From Streptomyces griseocarneus (lineage in GTDB: Bacteria; Actinomycetota; Actinomycetes; Streptomycetales; Streptomycetaceae), in assembly GCF_014655595.1 (NCBI RefSeq), contig NZ_BNBL01000011.1, positions 144,683-208,682 of the forward strand: DNA of 64,000 nt. Direction: 5' to 3'. A program made the translations under genes and the position numbers. The first letter of the stretch is position 1, and each line of letters opens with the position of its first letter. Shown here one piece after another: positions 16,426 to 25,182 of the stretch. The notes under the pieces were generated by a model, which was given only the letters and a program-made list of their open reading frames with translations, did not search any database and was not told where the DNA came from.

Positions 16426-17715
16426 TCAGCGGGCCGCGAGGATCGCGGCGATCACGGCAGGGGCGGGAGGGCCGTCCAGGAGGCGGCGCAGTTCCGCCAC
16501 CCCGCCGTGCCGCTGTTCGGGCGTGAGGCAGAGGTACCGCTCGATGCGCTCGTTGAACGTGTCGCGGAACCTGGCGTAGAGGCTGTCGTCCTCCCGGATG
16601 CGGCCCGCGACGGCTACGAGGGCCTCGGTGCCCGCGAGGTCGTCCTCGGGCAGCGCGTGGCCGGGCAGGACGTCCGCGAACCGCCCGGCCTGGTGCCCGA
16701 AGAGGGTGCCGGCGAGGTGTCGGAGGGTGAACACGTGCGCGTAGTGCTGCTCGTGGAGTGCCAGCGGCAACCGGCCCAGGAGCGTTGCTTCGTGGAGGGC
16801 CGACAGGCCGGGGGCGAGGAGACAGTGGGGGGTTGCGGCGACCTGCCGTAGTAGTTCGCGCTGTGGCAGGTGGCGGCGGTCGACCCGGCGGCCGGCGCTC
16901 CTCAGGGTGCTTTCCCGGTGCCCGGCGTAGGGGCCGCCGCAGACCAGGACGCGGGTGAATCGGGGCCAGTCGCGGAGGAGGTCCGGGATCCAGCGGTCGA
17001 TCAGCCGGAGGTAGTCGTTGTTGGTGTCGAAGTCCAGGAGGAAGTTCTTGAAGCCGCCGGTGTTGATCAGCAGGTCGTAGTCGGGTCCGCTGCCTTCCGG
17101 TCTGCTGCCTGCCGGTCCGCTGCCTTCCCTTTTGCCTTCTCGTGCCTCTCGCAGACCTTCCAGGTCGACGAGCGGGCCGGTCAGATGCATCGCGCCGCCG
17201 GCCCCGGCGTCGGTGAACTCGGCCATGCGCCGGGAGACACCGGGGAAGTTCTGGACCACGCTGTGATCGGCCAGCAGGTGGGCGGCGAGGACGCGCTCGT
17301 GCGGTGAGAGGCAATCCAGGTGCCGGCGGGCCGCCGGGAAGGAGGTGCGCGGCATGTCCGCGCACAGCCGGCGAATCCGCGTCAGGGAGTGCCGGTGTCG
17401 CCAGAAGCCGAACAGGCAGTCCACCAGGACCACCGGGCGGCGTGCCACGACGGCGCGCAGGACGAGATCGGCGTCCATGACGGAGACGATCTGGTCACTG
17501 CCCGCCAGCAGCCGGTCGAGCAGCACGGATTGCTGTCCGTACGGGTCGGTGAGCTCGTGGATGGCGCCGAAGGCGTCGGAGTTGCGGCGCGCGAACGCCG
17601 CCGCGACGCCGTCCCCCACGAACACCCGCTCGTGTCCGGGGAGCAGGCGGGAGACGGCGACGAGTACGGAGGCCGGACCGAAGCCGCAGTTCTGGGCGCC
17701 CAGCAGGATGCGCAT
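16426..17715 (-). CDS. Probable GT-B-fold glycosyltransferase
   Basis: The 429-residue protein starts at the ATG at 17715, four bases after the hydrolase stop, so it is cotranscribed. The N-terminus (RILLGAQNCGFGPASVLVAVSRLL) and a C-terminal ALHEATLLGRLPLALHEQHYAHVFTL block match the two-domain layout of MurG/UGT-like GT-B enzymes, where the C-terminal block binds the nucleotide sugar. A low-complexity EGSGP-type linker sits near residues 190-210. No membrane segment or signal is seen. Donor and acceptor are unknown; the partner hydrolase suggests a joint role in modifying a small molecule. Confidence 0.55.
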   Translation of the reverse strand: MRILLGAQNCGFGPASVLVAVSRLLPGHERVFVGDGVAAAFARRNSDAFGAIHELTDPYGQQSVLLDRLLAGSDQIVSVMDADLVLRAVVARRPVVLVDCLFGFWRHRHSLTRIRRLCADMPRTSFPAARRHLDCLSPHERVLAAHLLADHSVVQNFPGVSRRMAEFTDAGAGGAMHLTGPLVDLEGLREAREGKREGSGPAGSRPEGSGPDYDLLINTGGFKNFLLDFDTNNDYLRLIDRWIPDLLRDWPRFTRVLVCGGPYAGHRESTLRSAGRRVDRRHLPQRELLRQVAATPHCLLAPGLSALHEATLLGRLPLALHEQHYAHVFTLRHLAGTLFGHQAGRFADVLPGHALPEDDLAGTEALVAVAGRIREDDSLYARFRDTFNERIERYLCLTPEQRHGGVAELRRLLDGPPAPAVIAAILAAR

Positions 17716-17719
17716 GCCG

Positions 17720-18544
17720 TCAGCCGAGGGCGGTGGTGCCGGAGGGCCGTACGCCGGACAGGATCTGGACGAGCCGTGCGGCGAAGGCGGACGGGTGCTG
17801 CGCGTAGCCGGCGTGCCCGCCGGGGAACTCCGCCAGTTCCCGGTCGAGCCGCCGCGCGAGGACGGCCACCGGCCGGTGCACATCATGGGTGCGCGATTCC
17901 CGGCCGCCCGCCATCACGACTCGCTCCGCCACGGCCGCCAGCGCGGTCACGTCGGGAAGGCAGCGGGTGGAGGGCCGCATGACGTGGGAGAGGAAGAACA
18001 CGCTGTTGTCGGTCGCCTGTGGGAGGTCCGGGGCGGGCCTCCCCCCGAAGACGGCCCGGAGCCTGCCCAGGGCCGTCGGCGCGCCGTCCCGGCGGAATAT
18101 CGCGTACACGTCGTCGAAGAACGCGGCGTACCGTTCCGCATCCGGCAGCATTCCCATCGCCGGCGGCTCGTGAGCGGCTGCCAGCAGGATCCGCCGTGGG
18201 TGGCGGACCATGAGCTCCAGGGCGATCAGCCCGCCCGAGCAGCTGCCGAACACCCGTACAGGCTCGTCGGGCCGGGCGAGCAGGTCGAGCAGGCGTGCGG
18301 CGTCGTCGGTCTGGGTAGCGAGCCACGGCTCCGGCGGCGGTCCGTCGAGCATGCTGCGCGAGATGCCGCGCGGGTCGTAGGAGACGACGCGGTAGTGGGC
18401 GGCGAGCTCGCCGGCCAGGGGCCGGAAGACCTCCGCGTCGGAGGCGCCGCCCGGAATGAGCAACAACAGCGGCCCCGTACCACGCACCTCGTAATACAGC
18501 TTCGCGCCCGGCACCGTCAGCGTGCCGCTCTCCACCGTGTCCAT
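17720..18544 (-). CDS. Alpha/beta hydrolase with Cys at the nucleophile elbow
   Basis: The 274-residue protein starts at the ATG at 18544 behind GGGAGAG; an ATG at 18559 is less well placed. It has the fold landmarks: LLLIPGG (oxyanion loop), SYDPRGISRS, the elbow VFGSCSGGLIALEL and the His in FPGGHAGY. In the GxSxG position the sequence reads G-S-C-S-G, putting Cys where Ser is usual, as in dienelactone hydrolases; the neighbouring Ser is an alternative nucleophile. It forms an operon with the glycosyltransferase at 17715 and is divergent from a secreted protein. Confidence 0.85.
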   Translation of the reverse strand: MDTVESGTLTVPGAKLYYEVRGTGPLLLLIPGGASDAEVFRPLAGELAAHYRVVSYDPRGISRSMLDGPPPEPWLATQTDDAARLLDLLARPDEPVRVFGSCSGGLIALELMVRHPRRILLAAAHEPPAMGMLPDAERYAAFFDDVYAIFRRDGAPTALGRLRAVFGGRPAPDLPQATDNSVFFLSHVMRPSTRCLPDVTALAAVAERVVMAGGRESRTHDVHRPVAVLARRLDRELAEFPGGHAGYAQHPSAFAARLVQILSGVRPSGTTALG

Positions 18545-18716
18545 TTCTCTCCCGCCCACTTGGGCCGCAGGTCACGTGCGAGGTTTTCGAAGGGGCGGCA
18601 CGAGGCTACGCGCGGGACGACCCGCGCCGGTAGGCGTACGTACACCGCCGCGCGCGGCCGCACGAGACTGTGCGCTTGTGTCCGGGTCGTGCTGCCGGGG
18701 CAGAGACCGCCCCATG

Positions 18717-19277
18717 ATGACCAGTGTGAGGAGAGCGGCCGTGGCCGTCGGCGGACGGCGCATGCGTGCGGTCGCCCTGGTGGCCTCCGCGGTGCTCGGT
18801 GCGGCCGTGCCGGTGCCGGCATCGGCTCACCCCCGGGAGTCCGGCCTGTTGCAGTGCCAGGGCACCGAGTCCGTCACCTACCGCCCCGGTGTCACCTTCC
18901 GGCCGCAACGGATTCGTGTCACGGTCGACGGGCGGTTCGGCTCCTGTGCCGGCGGCGGGGGCGGGGCCGCGGTGAAGAGCGGCGGCTATCACGAGGAGTT
19001 CACCGTCTTCGCGGGCTGCAACAACCTCCTCGAGGGATTCCGCGCCCGCCGGACCTACTCCTGGAACACCGGTGACACCAGCACCGCCGAGATCGCCGGG
19101 AGCACCACGGCCGTGGCCGGCCAGGTGGTCACCCCGGTCACCGGCACCGTCACCCACGGCCGCTTCCAGGGCCGGACGCTGCTCCAGGTCATCCCCCTGC
19201 CCCAGCCGGGTGCCCTGCAGTGCCTCTCGGGCGGCCTCACCGGTGCGACCGGAGTGACGACTTTGACGATCACCTAG
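18717..19277 (+). CDS. Secreted protein of unknown function
   Basis: The 186-residue protein has a Sec signal peptide: RRMRAVALVASAVLGAAVP with a likely cleavage after PASA before HPRESG. Adjacent ATGs at 18714 and 18717 are both possible starts. The mature part is rich in Gly, Thr and Val and has four Cys (LQCQG, GSCAG, AGCNN, LQCLS), consistent with two disulfides and a beta-rich extracellular domain. No enzyme motif is visible. Confidence 0.75.
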   Translation: MTSVRRAAVAVGGRRMRAVALVASAVLGAAVPVPASAHPRESGLLQCQGTESVTYRPGVTFRPQRIRVTVDGRFGSCAGGGGGAAVKSGGYHEEFTVFAGCNNLLEGFRARRTYSWNTGDTSTAEIAGSTTAVAGQVVTPVTGTVTHGRFQGRTLLQVIPLPQPGALQCLSGGLTGATGVTTLTIT

Positions 19278-19319
19278 CCACTGCTGCTCGGCGGCCCCGC
19301 ACACGGTGACGAGACCTGC

Positions 19320-20678
19320 CTACCCCTGGGTCCGCGGACTCACGATCATGCGGATGTCGTCGGCCGCCCAGAGCACGAACCGTTCCACCGGGGTCACCTC
19401 GTGTCCCGGCGCGGGACGGAACCGGAAGCGCTTGAGCAGTACGGCGAGGATCAGCTCGGCCTTCACCATGGCGAGGCCGGCGCCCTCGCAGCTGCGCGGG
19501 CCGAGGCCGAAGGGAATGTAGGCCAGTCGCGGCCGCTTGGCCACCTCTTGCGGGGTGAACCGCTCGGGCATGAACTTCTCGGGCTCGGGCCAGTGGCCGG
19601 GGTTCATGTGGACGGCCCAGAACGGGTAGAAGATCGTGGTCCCGGCCGGGATCTCGTAGTCGCCCAGGACGAGGGGCTCGGGCGTCTCCCGCGCCCCGTA
19701 GGGGCCGGGCGGGTAGAGCCGCATCGCTTCCTTGAGGGCCATTTCCAGGTGCGTGAGTCGCCGCAGGTCGCCGTACTCGGGCGCCGCGCGGTCACCGAGC
19801 ACGCGGTCCAGCTCGCCGGCGATGCGCTCGGCCACCTCGGGATGCCGGCCCAGCAGGTGCAGGGTCCACGAGACGGCCACTCCGGTCGTGTGGTGGGCGG
19901 CCAGCATCGTCACCATGACGGTGTCGCGGATCCGCGCGGGGCGCTCGCCGGCCTCGACGAGCGCCCCGATCAGATCGCTCCTGTCCGTGCGGTCACCGGA
20001 GCGGTGCGCCGCGACCACCCGGTCGACCCTCGCGCGCAGATAGGCGAGGGCCTTCTCCGCCCGCTCGGCACGTTCCTCCTGAGTGCCGGGGAGGGGGGCG
20101 TGGTAGAGCTGCCCCAGGTGCTCGACAAGCACGTCCTCGAACGCGGCGACGACGCTGCCGGGGTCGGTGACCTCGCCTCCCAGCGCGTACTCGCAGATCA
20201 TCCGCAGGGACAGCTCGGTGAGGTCCTTCTGCAGTTCGACGGGCTCATGCCCGGTCTGCCCGGCCCGCCCGGCGTCCCCGGCGTCCCCGGCGTCCCCGGC
20301 CCAACGGTCCGCGAGCGCTGTCACCAGCTCGGTGAACCGCGCGAAGTACCGCTCGTGGGAAGGGCGGCCGGCCAGCACCGACAGCAGCAGGCGCCGCCAT
20401 GGGGCGTGCTCGTCCGCCGGCATCACCTGGAGGTTGCCCGTCTCGAACAACGGGGCCAGGAACGCGAACAGCGGCTCCGGCCGCTTGTCGACGCGTGCCG
20501 TGGCCTCCAGCAGCACGGGGTCGGCGACCGACACGGCCGTCTCCGCCCCCGGAAGCTGGAACCGCACGACGGGCCCGTACTCGGCGTGCAGCCGTAGCTG
20601 GTAGGTGTGCAGTCCGCCCGCCGCCGCGACAGCGCCGGCGCCTCCGTCCGCCCGGGGCGCGGGACCGGGGATGTCCAT
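19320..20678 (-). CDS. Cytochrome P450
   Basis: The 452-residue enzyme starts at the ATG at 20678 behind GAGGAGGGA. The heme loop is FGLGPRSCEG with the axial Cys near residue 400, the K-helix is KEAMR (ExxR) and a PERF motif follows. The I-helix reads LAAHHTTG: the usual acidic residue before the Thr pair is His. A 9-bp repeat near 20275-20300 encodes a GDAGDAG linker. There is no N-terminal membrane anchor, so it is a soluble bacterial P450 needing ferredoxin and reductase, neither of which is adjacent. Substrate unknown. Confidence 0.93.
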   Translation of the reverse strand: MDIPGPAPRADGGAGAVAAAGGLHTYQLRLHAEYGPVVRFQLPGAETAVSVADPVLLEATARVDKRPEPLFAFLAPLFETGNLQVMPADEHAPWRRLLLSVLAGRPSHERYFARFTELVTALADRWAGDAGDAGDAGRAGQTGHEPVELQKDLTELSLRMICEYALGGEVTDPGSVVAAFEDVLVEHLGQLYHAPLPGTQEERAERAEKALAYLRARVDRVVAAHRSGDRTDRSDLIGALVEAGERPARIRDTVMVTMLAAHHTTGVAVSWTLHLLGRHPEVAERIAGELDRVLGDRAAPEYGDLRRLTHLEMALKEAMRLYPPGPYGARETPEPLVLGDYEIPAGTTIFYPFWAVHMNPGHWPEPEKFMPERFTPQEVAKRPRLAYIPFGLGPRSCEGAGLAMVKAELILAVLLKRFRFRPAPGHEVTPVERFVLWAADDIRMIVSPRTQG

Positions 20679-20820
20679 GACTGTCCCTCCTCGCTGATGG
20701 CCCGACGCTGATGCTCATCGCCCGATCACAGGGCACCGAGTCCGGCCGATGATGCCGACCGGGTGCCCCGCCTTTCGATGAGCTACCAGTGTGGTCCGGA
20801 AGCGGCGGCGAGCGACTGAC

Positions 20821-22188
20821 TCAAACCAGTTCGGGTTGCGGTTCCGGTTGCAGCGCCGGCGCGGACTTCGGTTCCCACTGCTTGGTGGTCCGTACGTAGC
20901 CGTAGATCACCGAGATCATCGCCAGAATGAGAAGTGGTCCGAAAACCCACGGGTGCTTGGCCATCTCCATCGGCACATAGCGATACGCCACCAAGAGCGC
21001 GGTGAAGACCGTTGCGCCGTAGGCGGCCAGCTGGATTCCTGCCCGGTCCCAACCACGCGCCTGCGAGCGCAGCGCCGCCTCGATCGTGAGCGTGAACACC
21101 ACGCCGGCAACGAGATCCGTGCCGTAGTGATAGCCGAATCCCAGCGTCGCCCCGAGCGTGGCGATCAGCCAGAACGCGCCTCCGAATCGCAGAAGCCGTG
21201 GGCCCTTGCGGGAATGAATGAAGATCGCGGTGGCCCACGCCGTGTGCAGGCTCGGCATGCAGTTGCGTGGGGTGATCTCGTCGAATGGCATCGGGTGCGG
21301 GGTACTGATCGGCGGCGGCGTGTCCGGCCACAGGTTGGCCACCGCCCAGTGCCCGCCGTCGGCGCCGTAGGCGAAGATCGGCCCGACCACCGGGAAGATC
21401 ATGTAGATGCCCGGCCCGAGGAGGCCGATCACCAGAAAGGTGCGCACCAGATGGTGGGCCGGGAAGCGGCGCTCGGCCGCCACGTTGCGCAGCTGGTACA
21501 GCGTGACGATGACCGCGGCCACCGCAAGCTGAATGTAGACGTAGTCGAGAACGTGTTCGCCGATCGGGCCGGTGGCCTCGACAATCCGGCCTGCCAGCCA
21601 CGACGGGTCGCCCAGCGCGTGATCGGCGGTCGCCACGTACTGGTCGAGTACCGTCGGGCGCGTCTTCGACGTGATGAGCAGCCAGATGTCGCCCGTCTTG
21701 CGGCCGGCCACCAGCAGCAGGCCGAGGCCGACGGCCTTCAGCAGCAGGACGCGTTCCCGGCCGGTGCGGCGCGTGACAGCGATGACCGCAATGGCCAGAA
21801 TCACCCACAGTGCGCCATTGCCGAAGGGGTGGCCGTGACCTGAGGCCACCTTGACGTCGAGCACCCACCGCACCAGCACGAAAACGACGTCAATGCCGAT
21901 CGCGGCGCCAATCGCGATGAATCGTTGCCGCCAGGTGAGCACCACCATCACCAATGCCATACTGCCGTACAGCAGCGGCCCCGATTTGGGGGCGAATATC
22001 AGCTCTTTCGCCTGGTTGGTAATCGGCCCCGGTACGCCGTAACCACGCGCGGCGATCTCCAGCGCGATGAGGAATCCGAGGGCCACCACACCCGCGGCGG
22101 TCCACAGCATCACCCGTGGTTTACGCCATGCGGTGAACGTAATTCTTCCGTTTATTCGCGAAAACACCCGCGATACTATAGATATCAA
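20821..22188 (-). CDS. PAP2-superfamily integral membrane protein
   Basis: The 455-residue protein has roughly ten hydrophobic helices. The C-terminal third carries the phosphatase motifs CMPSLHTAWATAI near residue 308 and HYGTDLVAG near residue 347, matching motifs C2 and C3 of the PAP2/inositol-phosphotransferase group. These act on lipid phosphates or transfer phosphoinositol headgroups at the outer membrane face. The N-terminal 200 residues are additional membrane helices. Upstream DNA (22160-22260) is distinctly AT-rich and should carry its promoter. It is monocistronic. Confidence 0.82.
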   Translation of the reverse strand: MISIVSRVFSRINGRITFTAWRKPRVMLWTAAGVVALGFLIALEIAARGYGVPGPITNQAKELIFAPKSGPLLYGSMALVMVVLTWRQRFIAIGAAIGIDVVFVLVRWVLDVKVASGHGHPFGNGALWVILAIAVIAVTRRTGRERVLLLKAVGLGLLLVAGRKTGDIWLLITSKTRPTVLDQYVATADHALGDPSWLAGRIVEATGPIGEHVLDYVYIQLAVAAVIVTLYQLRNVAAERRFPAHHLVRTFLVIGLLGPGIYMIFPVVGPIFAYGADGGHWAVANLWPDTPPPISTPHPMPFDEITPRNCMPSLHTAWATAIFIHSRKGPRLLRFGGAFWLIATLGATLGFGYHYGTDLVAGVVFTLTIEAALRSQARGWDRAGIQLAAYGATVFTALLVAYRYVPMEMAKHPWVFGPLLILAMISVIYGYVRTTKQWEPKSAPALQPEPQPELV

Positions 22189-22573
22189 TTATTTGGCCGT
22201 TTTGTTAGATGTAGTTAAGTAGGTCACTATTTGCGCCGGATAGCACGGTTCCTGAGTGAAGGACGGGCAATGAGGCGATCATCGTAAGTTCGAACATGTT
22301 AACGGAGTGGTGTGGGTGGGTTTGGCTGGTCATGGTCGGCGTGAAGGTCAGCTGGATCCTGCGCTCGATGGTCCGGCGTCTCGGGGATGACCATTAAACT
22401 CGCGGCGCCCGGCGGGCATACGTGCGCCCCGGCATGAACCATCCGCCCCTTCCGTGGCCGAGCAGGCAGGGGCACGTGTCGGCCCGTGGTTCGGCCGACA
22501 GCTGCGGAAAAGACCCCGGAAGGTCAGCGCGGGCAAGGCCGCCGGGGGCATTCGGTCCGCGCCGGAGCAGCGA
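22189..22573. other. AT-rich promoter region followed by non-coding sequence
   Basis: Bases 22160-22260 are AT-rich against a GC-rich background and include TTGATA- and TATAG-like elements on the minus strand that probably drive the PAP2-type gene. The remaining 300 bp show no supported gene on either strand. Confidence 0.5.
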
Positions 22574-22744
22574 TCACCTCGTCGTCCCCATCCCCCGGCT
22601 GAGCGTGTCGACCAGATATCGGCTGTGAGGTCCTCGCCTCAGGCGGCGGTCCGGTCGGGCGCGAGGGACGGTCGCGCTGGGGGTGTGCAGCACTCTGTTG
22701 ATCACCAGCAGCCCGAAGTGGATCACTGGACAAATTCCGGTCAT
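22574..22744 (-). CDS. Small ORF coupled to the second ABC exporter
   Basis: A 56-codon frame begins at an ATG that overlaps the exporter stop (ATGA, 22744-22741) and ends at a TGA at 22574. About three quarters of its codons end in G or C, as in neighbouring genes. The N-terminus is hydrophobic (VIHFGLLVINRVL), the middle is Arg/Pro-rich and the C-terminus is basic. No family is recognised. The arrangement, an exporter followed by an overlapping small ORF, repeats what is seen at 12489. It may be a real peptide or an incidental frame. Confidence 0.35.
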   Translation of the reverse strand: MTGICPVIHFGLLVINRVLHTPSATVPRARPDRRLRRGPHSRYLVDTLSRGMGTTR

Positions 22745-24657
22745 CGGTCCTGGCTGAGTTCGTACAGCTCCTGGAAAAGCCCACCGGCGCGGACGAGCCG
22801 GTCGAACGTGCCCTGCTCGGTGATGCGGCCCCGCTCCATGACGATGATCCTGTCGGCGATCTTGGTGTTCTCCAGCCGGTGCGTGACGACGAGCGAGATC
22901 CTGTCCGCGGCCATGCCTTTGAGGGCTTGGAAGATCAGGTGCTCGCCGCGGGCGTCCATCTCGCTGGTGGGCTCGTCCAGCACCAGCACGGCGGGCTTGC
23001 GGTAGATCGCCCGGCCGCAGGCGAGGCGCTGCCACTGCCCGCCGGAGAGCGTCACGCCGCCCCATACTTCGCGGGCGAGGAGCATGTCCAGGCCGTCGGG
23101 CAGTTCCTCGACGGCCTCGCGCATGCCGACCGTCTCCAGGACGTCCCACACGGCTTCGTCGTCCCACGTGACCGGCTGGCCGAGGGTGATGTTCTCGCGG
23201 CACGCCAGGGGCCAGCAGGCGAAGAACTGCGGAACCAGCCCGGTCTGCGTCCACACCGTGTCGGGGTCCACTCGTGCGAGATCGACACCGTCCCACGTGA
23301 CGGTGCCCTTCTCGGCGAGATACAGGCCGGTGATCAGTTTGATGAGGCTGGACTTCCCGGACCCGTTCTCCCCGACCACCGCCACCACCTCACCCCGGTG
23401 CAGGGTGAGCGACAGGTCGTCCACGGCCGGGCGGGGTTTGTTCGGATACCCGTAGGTGACGTTGTCCAGCCGGATCGTCTCGGGACAGACCGGAGCCTGC
23501 TCGCCGCCCCGGGCCAGCGCGATGTGGGCGGTGGTGGTGTCCACGAACCGCTTCCAGTCGCCCAGGAACAGGGACGAGTGAAACAGGCTCGCGCTGTAGT
23601 GGACGACGTTCGTCAGGTTCCCCAGCGCGGTGCGCACGGCCACCACGGCGGTCGCCGAGACCGCGAGGGACACCTGCCCGGAAACGGTCAGCCACACCAG
23701 CGTGGCCCAGGCGCCGGTCAGGCATACGCCACCGGCCGCCGCCGCGATGAGGTTCGTGCGAACCTGCTGTCCGGCCGCGGCGACGGTGCGGCCGTCGATG
23801 CGGGCGCTGAGCGTCTGGTACCAGAACATCAGGTAGCGGCGCATGTTGTTCGCTCGCACCTCGTGAGCGAACTTGGAGGTGGTGATGTTCCAGCGCATCA
23901 TCCCTTTGAGGTTGCGGTGGGCGGCGTTCTCGTAGTGCGTGCGGTGCTCGATCTTCGCCTCCGCCACCGCCCCGATCCCCGACGGCAGCACCGCCAGCAT
24001 CAGGACCGGCAGCATCAGCGGGTGCAGCAGGGTGACCACACCGAACGCCGCGACGAGGCGGATGAGCGCGGCCATGAAGGACTGGGCGTCGTACAGCATC
24101 CGCTCGCACCGCATCACGCCCGTCTCGGCGTGCTCGTGCTCCTCGGCGAAGGAGGCCCGGTCGAACGCCTCCAGCTCCACCGACAGCATCGCCCGCACCA
24201 GCGCCGTGTCCGCCGCCGTCATCACCCGCGGCTTGAGCCGGGCCACCGCCCACGCCGCCAGCCCGTAGGCGACCCGTCCCACCGCCACCGCGACCGCGAC
24301 GACCGCCAGCGCCGGCAGGGCCTCGCGAACCCGGTCGGGAACCAGGCCACCGCCCAGAATCGGCACCATCGCCTTCGCCGTGGCCGCCAGCACCACGGCC
24401 GCGGCGACGCCCGAGGCGATCTGGCAGCCGACCAGCAGCGCCACGTCCCGCCGGTCGATCGCCCACGCCATCCTCGAGATCTGCGCGAGCAGAGCCGGAA
24501 TCCTCTTGCAGAGCCCCCAGAAGGAGGTGTCCTCGAATGCCGACCGCAGCTCCGCCCGCCGCTGCTTCGGCTCCACCGGCTCCGGCATCGGCGGCCTGCC
24601 GCGGCCAGGGCGGGCTCCCGGCGTCCGGGGCTGTTCGTCCCCCTGCGCACCCTCCAC
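22741..24657 (-). CDS. ABC exporter, fused permease and ATPase
   Basis: The 638-residue half-transporter is read from the GTG at 24657, which has GGGAG 7 nt before its ATCGTCA spacer; a GTG at 24699 is in frame but lacks a site. A polar Pro-rich N-terminus is followed by about six membrane helices and an ATPase domain with Walker A GENGSGKSS, signature LSGGQWQRLACGRA, Walker B VLVLDEPTSE and H-loop VTHR. It lacks a peptidase domain. Overall plan and length match the exporter at 10462, suggesting a shared subfamily. Cargo is unknown; a small ORF overlaps its 3' end. Confidence 0.9.
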   Translation of the reverse strand: MEGAQGDEQPRTPGARPGRGRPPMPEPVEPKQRRAELRSAFEDTSFWGLCKRIPALLAQISRMAWAIDRRDVALLVGCQIASGVAAAVVLAATAKAMVPILGGGLVPDRVREALPALAVVAVAVAVGRVAYGLAAWAVARLKPRVMTAADTALVRAMLSVELEAFDRASFAEEHEHAETGVMRCERMLYDAQSFMAALIRLVAAFGVVTLLHPLMLPVLMLAVLPSGIGAVAEAKIEHRTHYENAAHRNLKGMMRWNITTSKFAHEVRANNMRRYLMFWYQTLSARIDGRTVAAAGQQVRTNLIAAAAGGVCLTGAWATLVWLTVSGQVSLAVSATAVVAVRTALGNLTNVVHYSASLFHSSLFLGDWKRFVDTTTAHIALARGGEQAPVCPETIRLDNVTYGYPNKPRPAVDDLSLTLHRGEVVAVVGENGSGKSSLIKLITGLYLAEKGTVTWDGVDLARVDPDTVWTQTGLVPQFFACWPLACRENITLGQPVTWDDEAVWDVLETVGMREAVEELPDGLDMLLAREVWGGVTLSGGQWQRLACGRAIYRKPAVLVLDEPTSEMDARGEHLIFQALKGMAADRISLVVTHRLENTKIADRIIVMERGRITEQGTFDRLVRAGGLFQELYELSQDR

Positions 24658-25182
24658 TGACGATCTCCCTCCCCTGGTGGTCAAGAGCACCGGATTCACG
24701 GCACCCGGTGCCTAACCGGCTCCAGCGGGGAACGGTCACGGACGAGCGGCGGGCACGGCGACGAGAGACCAGCCGCGGGGACCGCTTCTGCCCCCGCACG
24801 TCGACGCACACAGGCACCTCCAGGGGCCGGCAGTACTGGCAGTACCGACAGGCGGACCGTATGCACGGGGCGCACTGCCCGCCTGGAGCCGGAAACCTAC
24901 TCCCGCCCGCCGAGAGGCTCCAGGCACACGACACCAGGCACGAGGGGCACGTTACGGAGCATGGGGGCGCTCAGTGAGACGTACCGTGGCTACGGGGTCG
25001 CTCGCCGCCACCCTGTGGGGCGCTGTCACCCGGGGCGACGGCCACGGCGATCCGCCACAGGCTCGACGGCAGTACGACGCCGAGCCGCTGCCCACAGTAG
25101 GAACGCGGGGGCGATGAGGCGAGCGGTCCGAACGCATCCGGGGCCCGGGTCCCGTTCGCCTCTCGGCTACGGAGTTAGGGAG
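24658..25182. other. Intergenic region, one doubtful short ORF
   Basis: No supported gene of normal size occurs. A plus-strand GTG at 24974 opens a 47-codon frame beginning RRTVATGSLAATLWGAV, which resembles a secretion signal, but the ribosome site is weak and the frame stops at once, so it is at most a truncated relic. The exporter promoter should lie in the left half. Confidence 0.4.

Noticed and set aside
20270..20310. Short tandem repeat inside the P450 gene as a separate element
   Set aside because: It is a 9-bp in-frame Gly-Asp-Ala linker within the coding sequence, not an independent feature.
22879..24660. A 593-codon plus-strand frame opposite the second ABC exporter
   Set aside because: Antisense of Walker and signature motifs; no ribosome site or family.
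24974..25117. A 47-codon plus-strand frame with a signal-like start
   Set aside because: Weak ribosome site, immediate stop and no mature domain; at most a relic.
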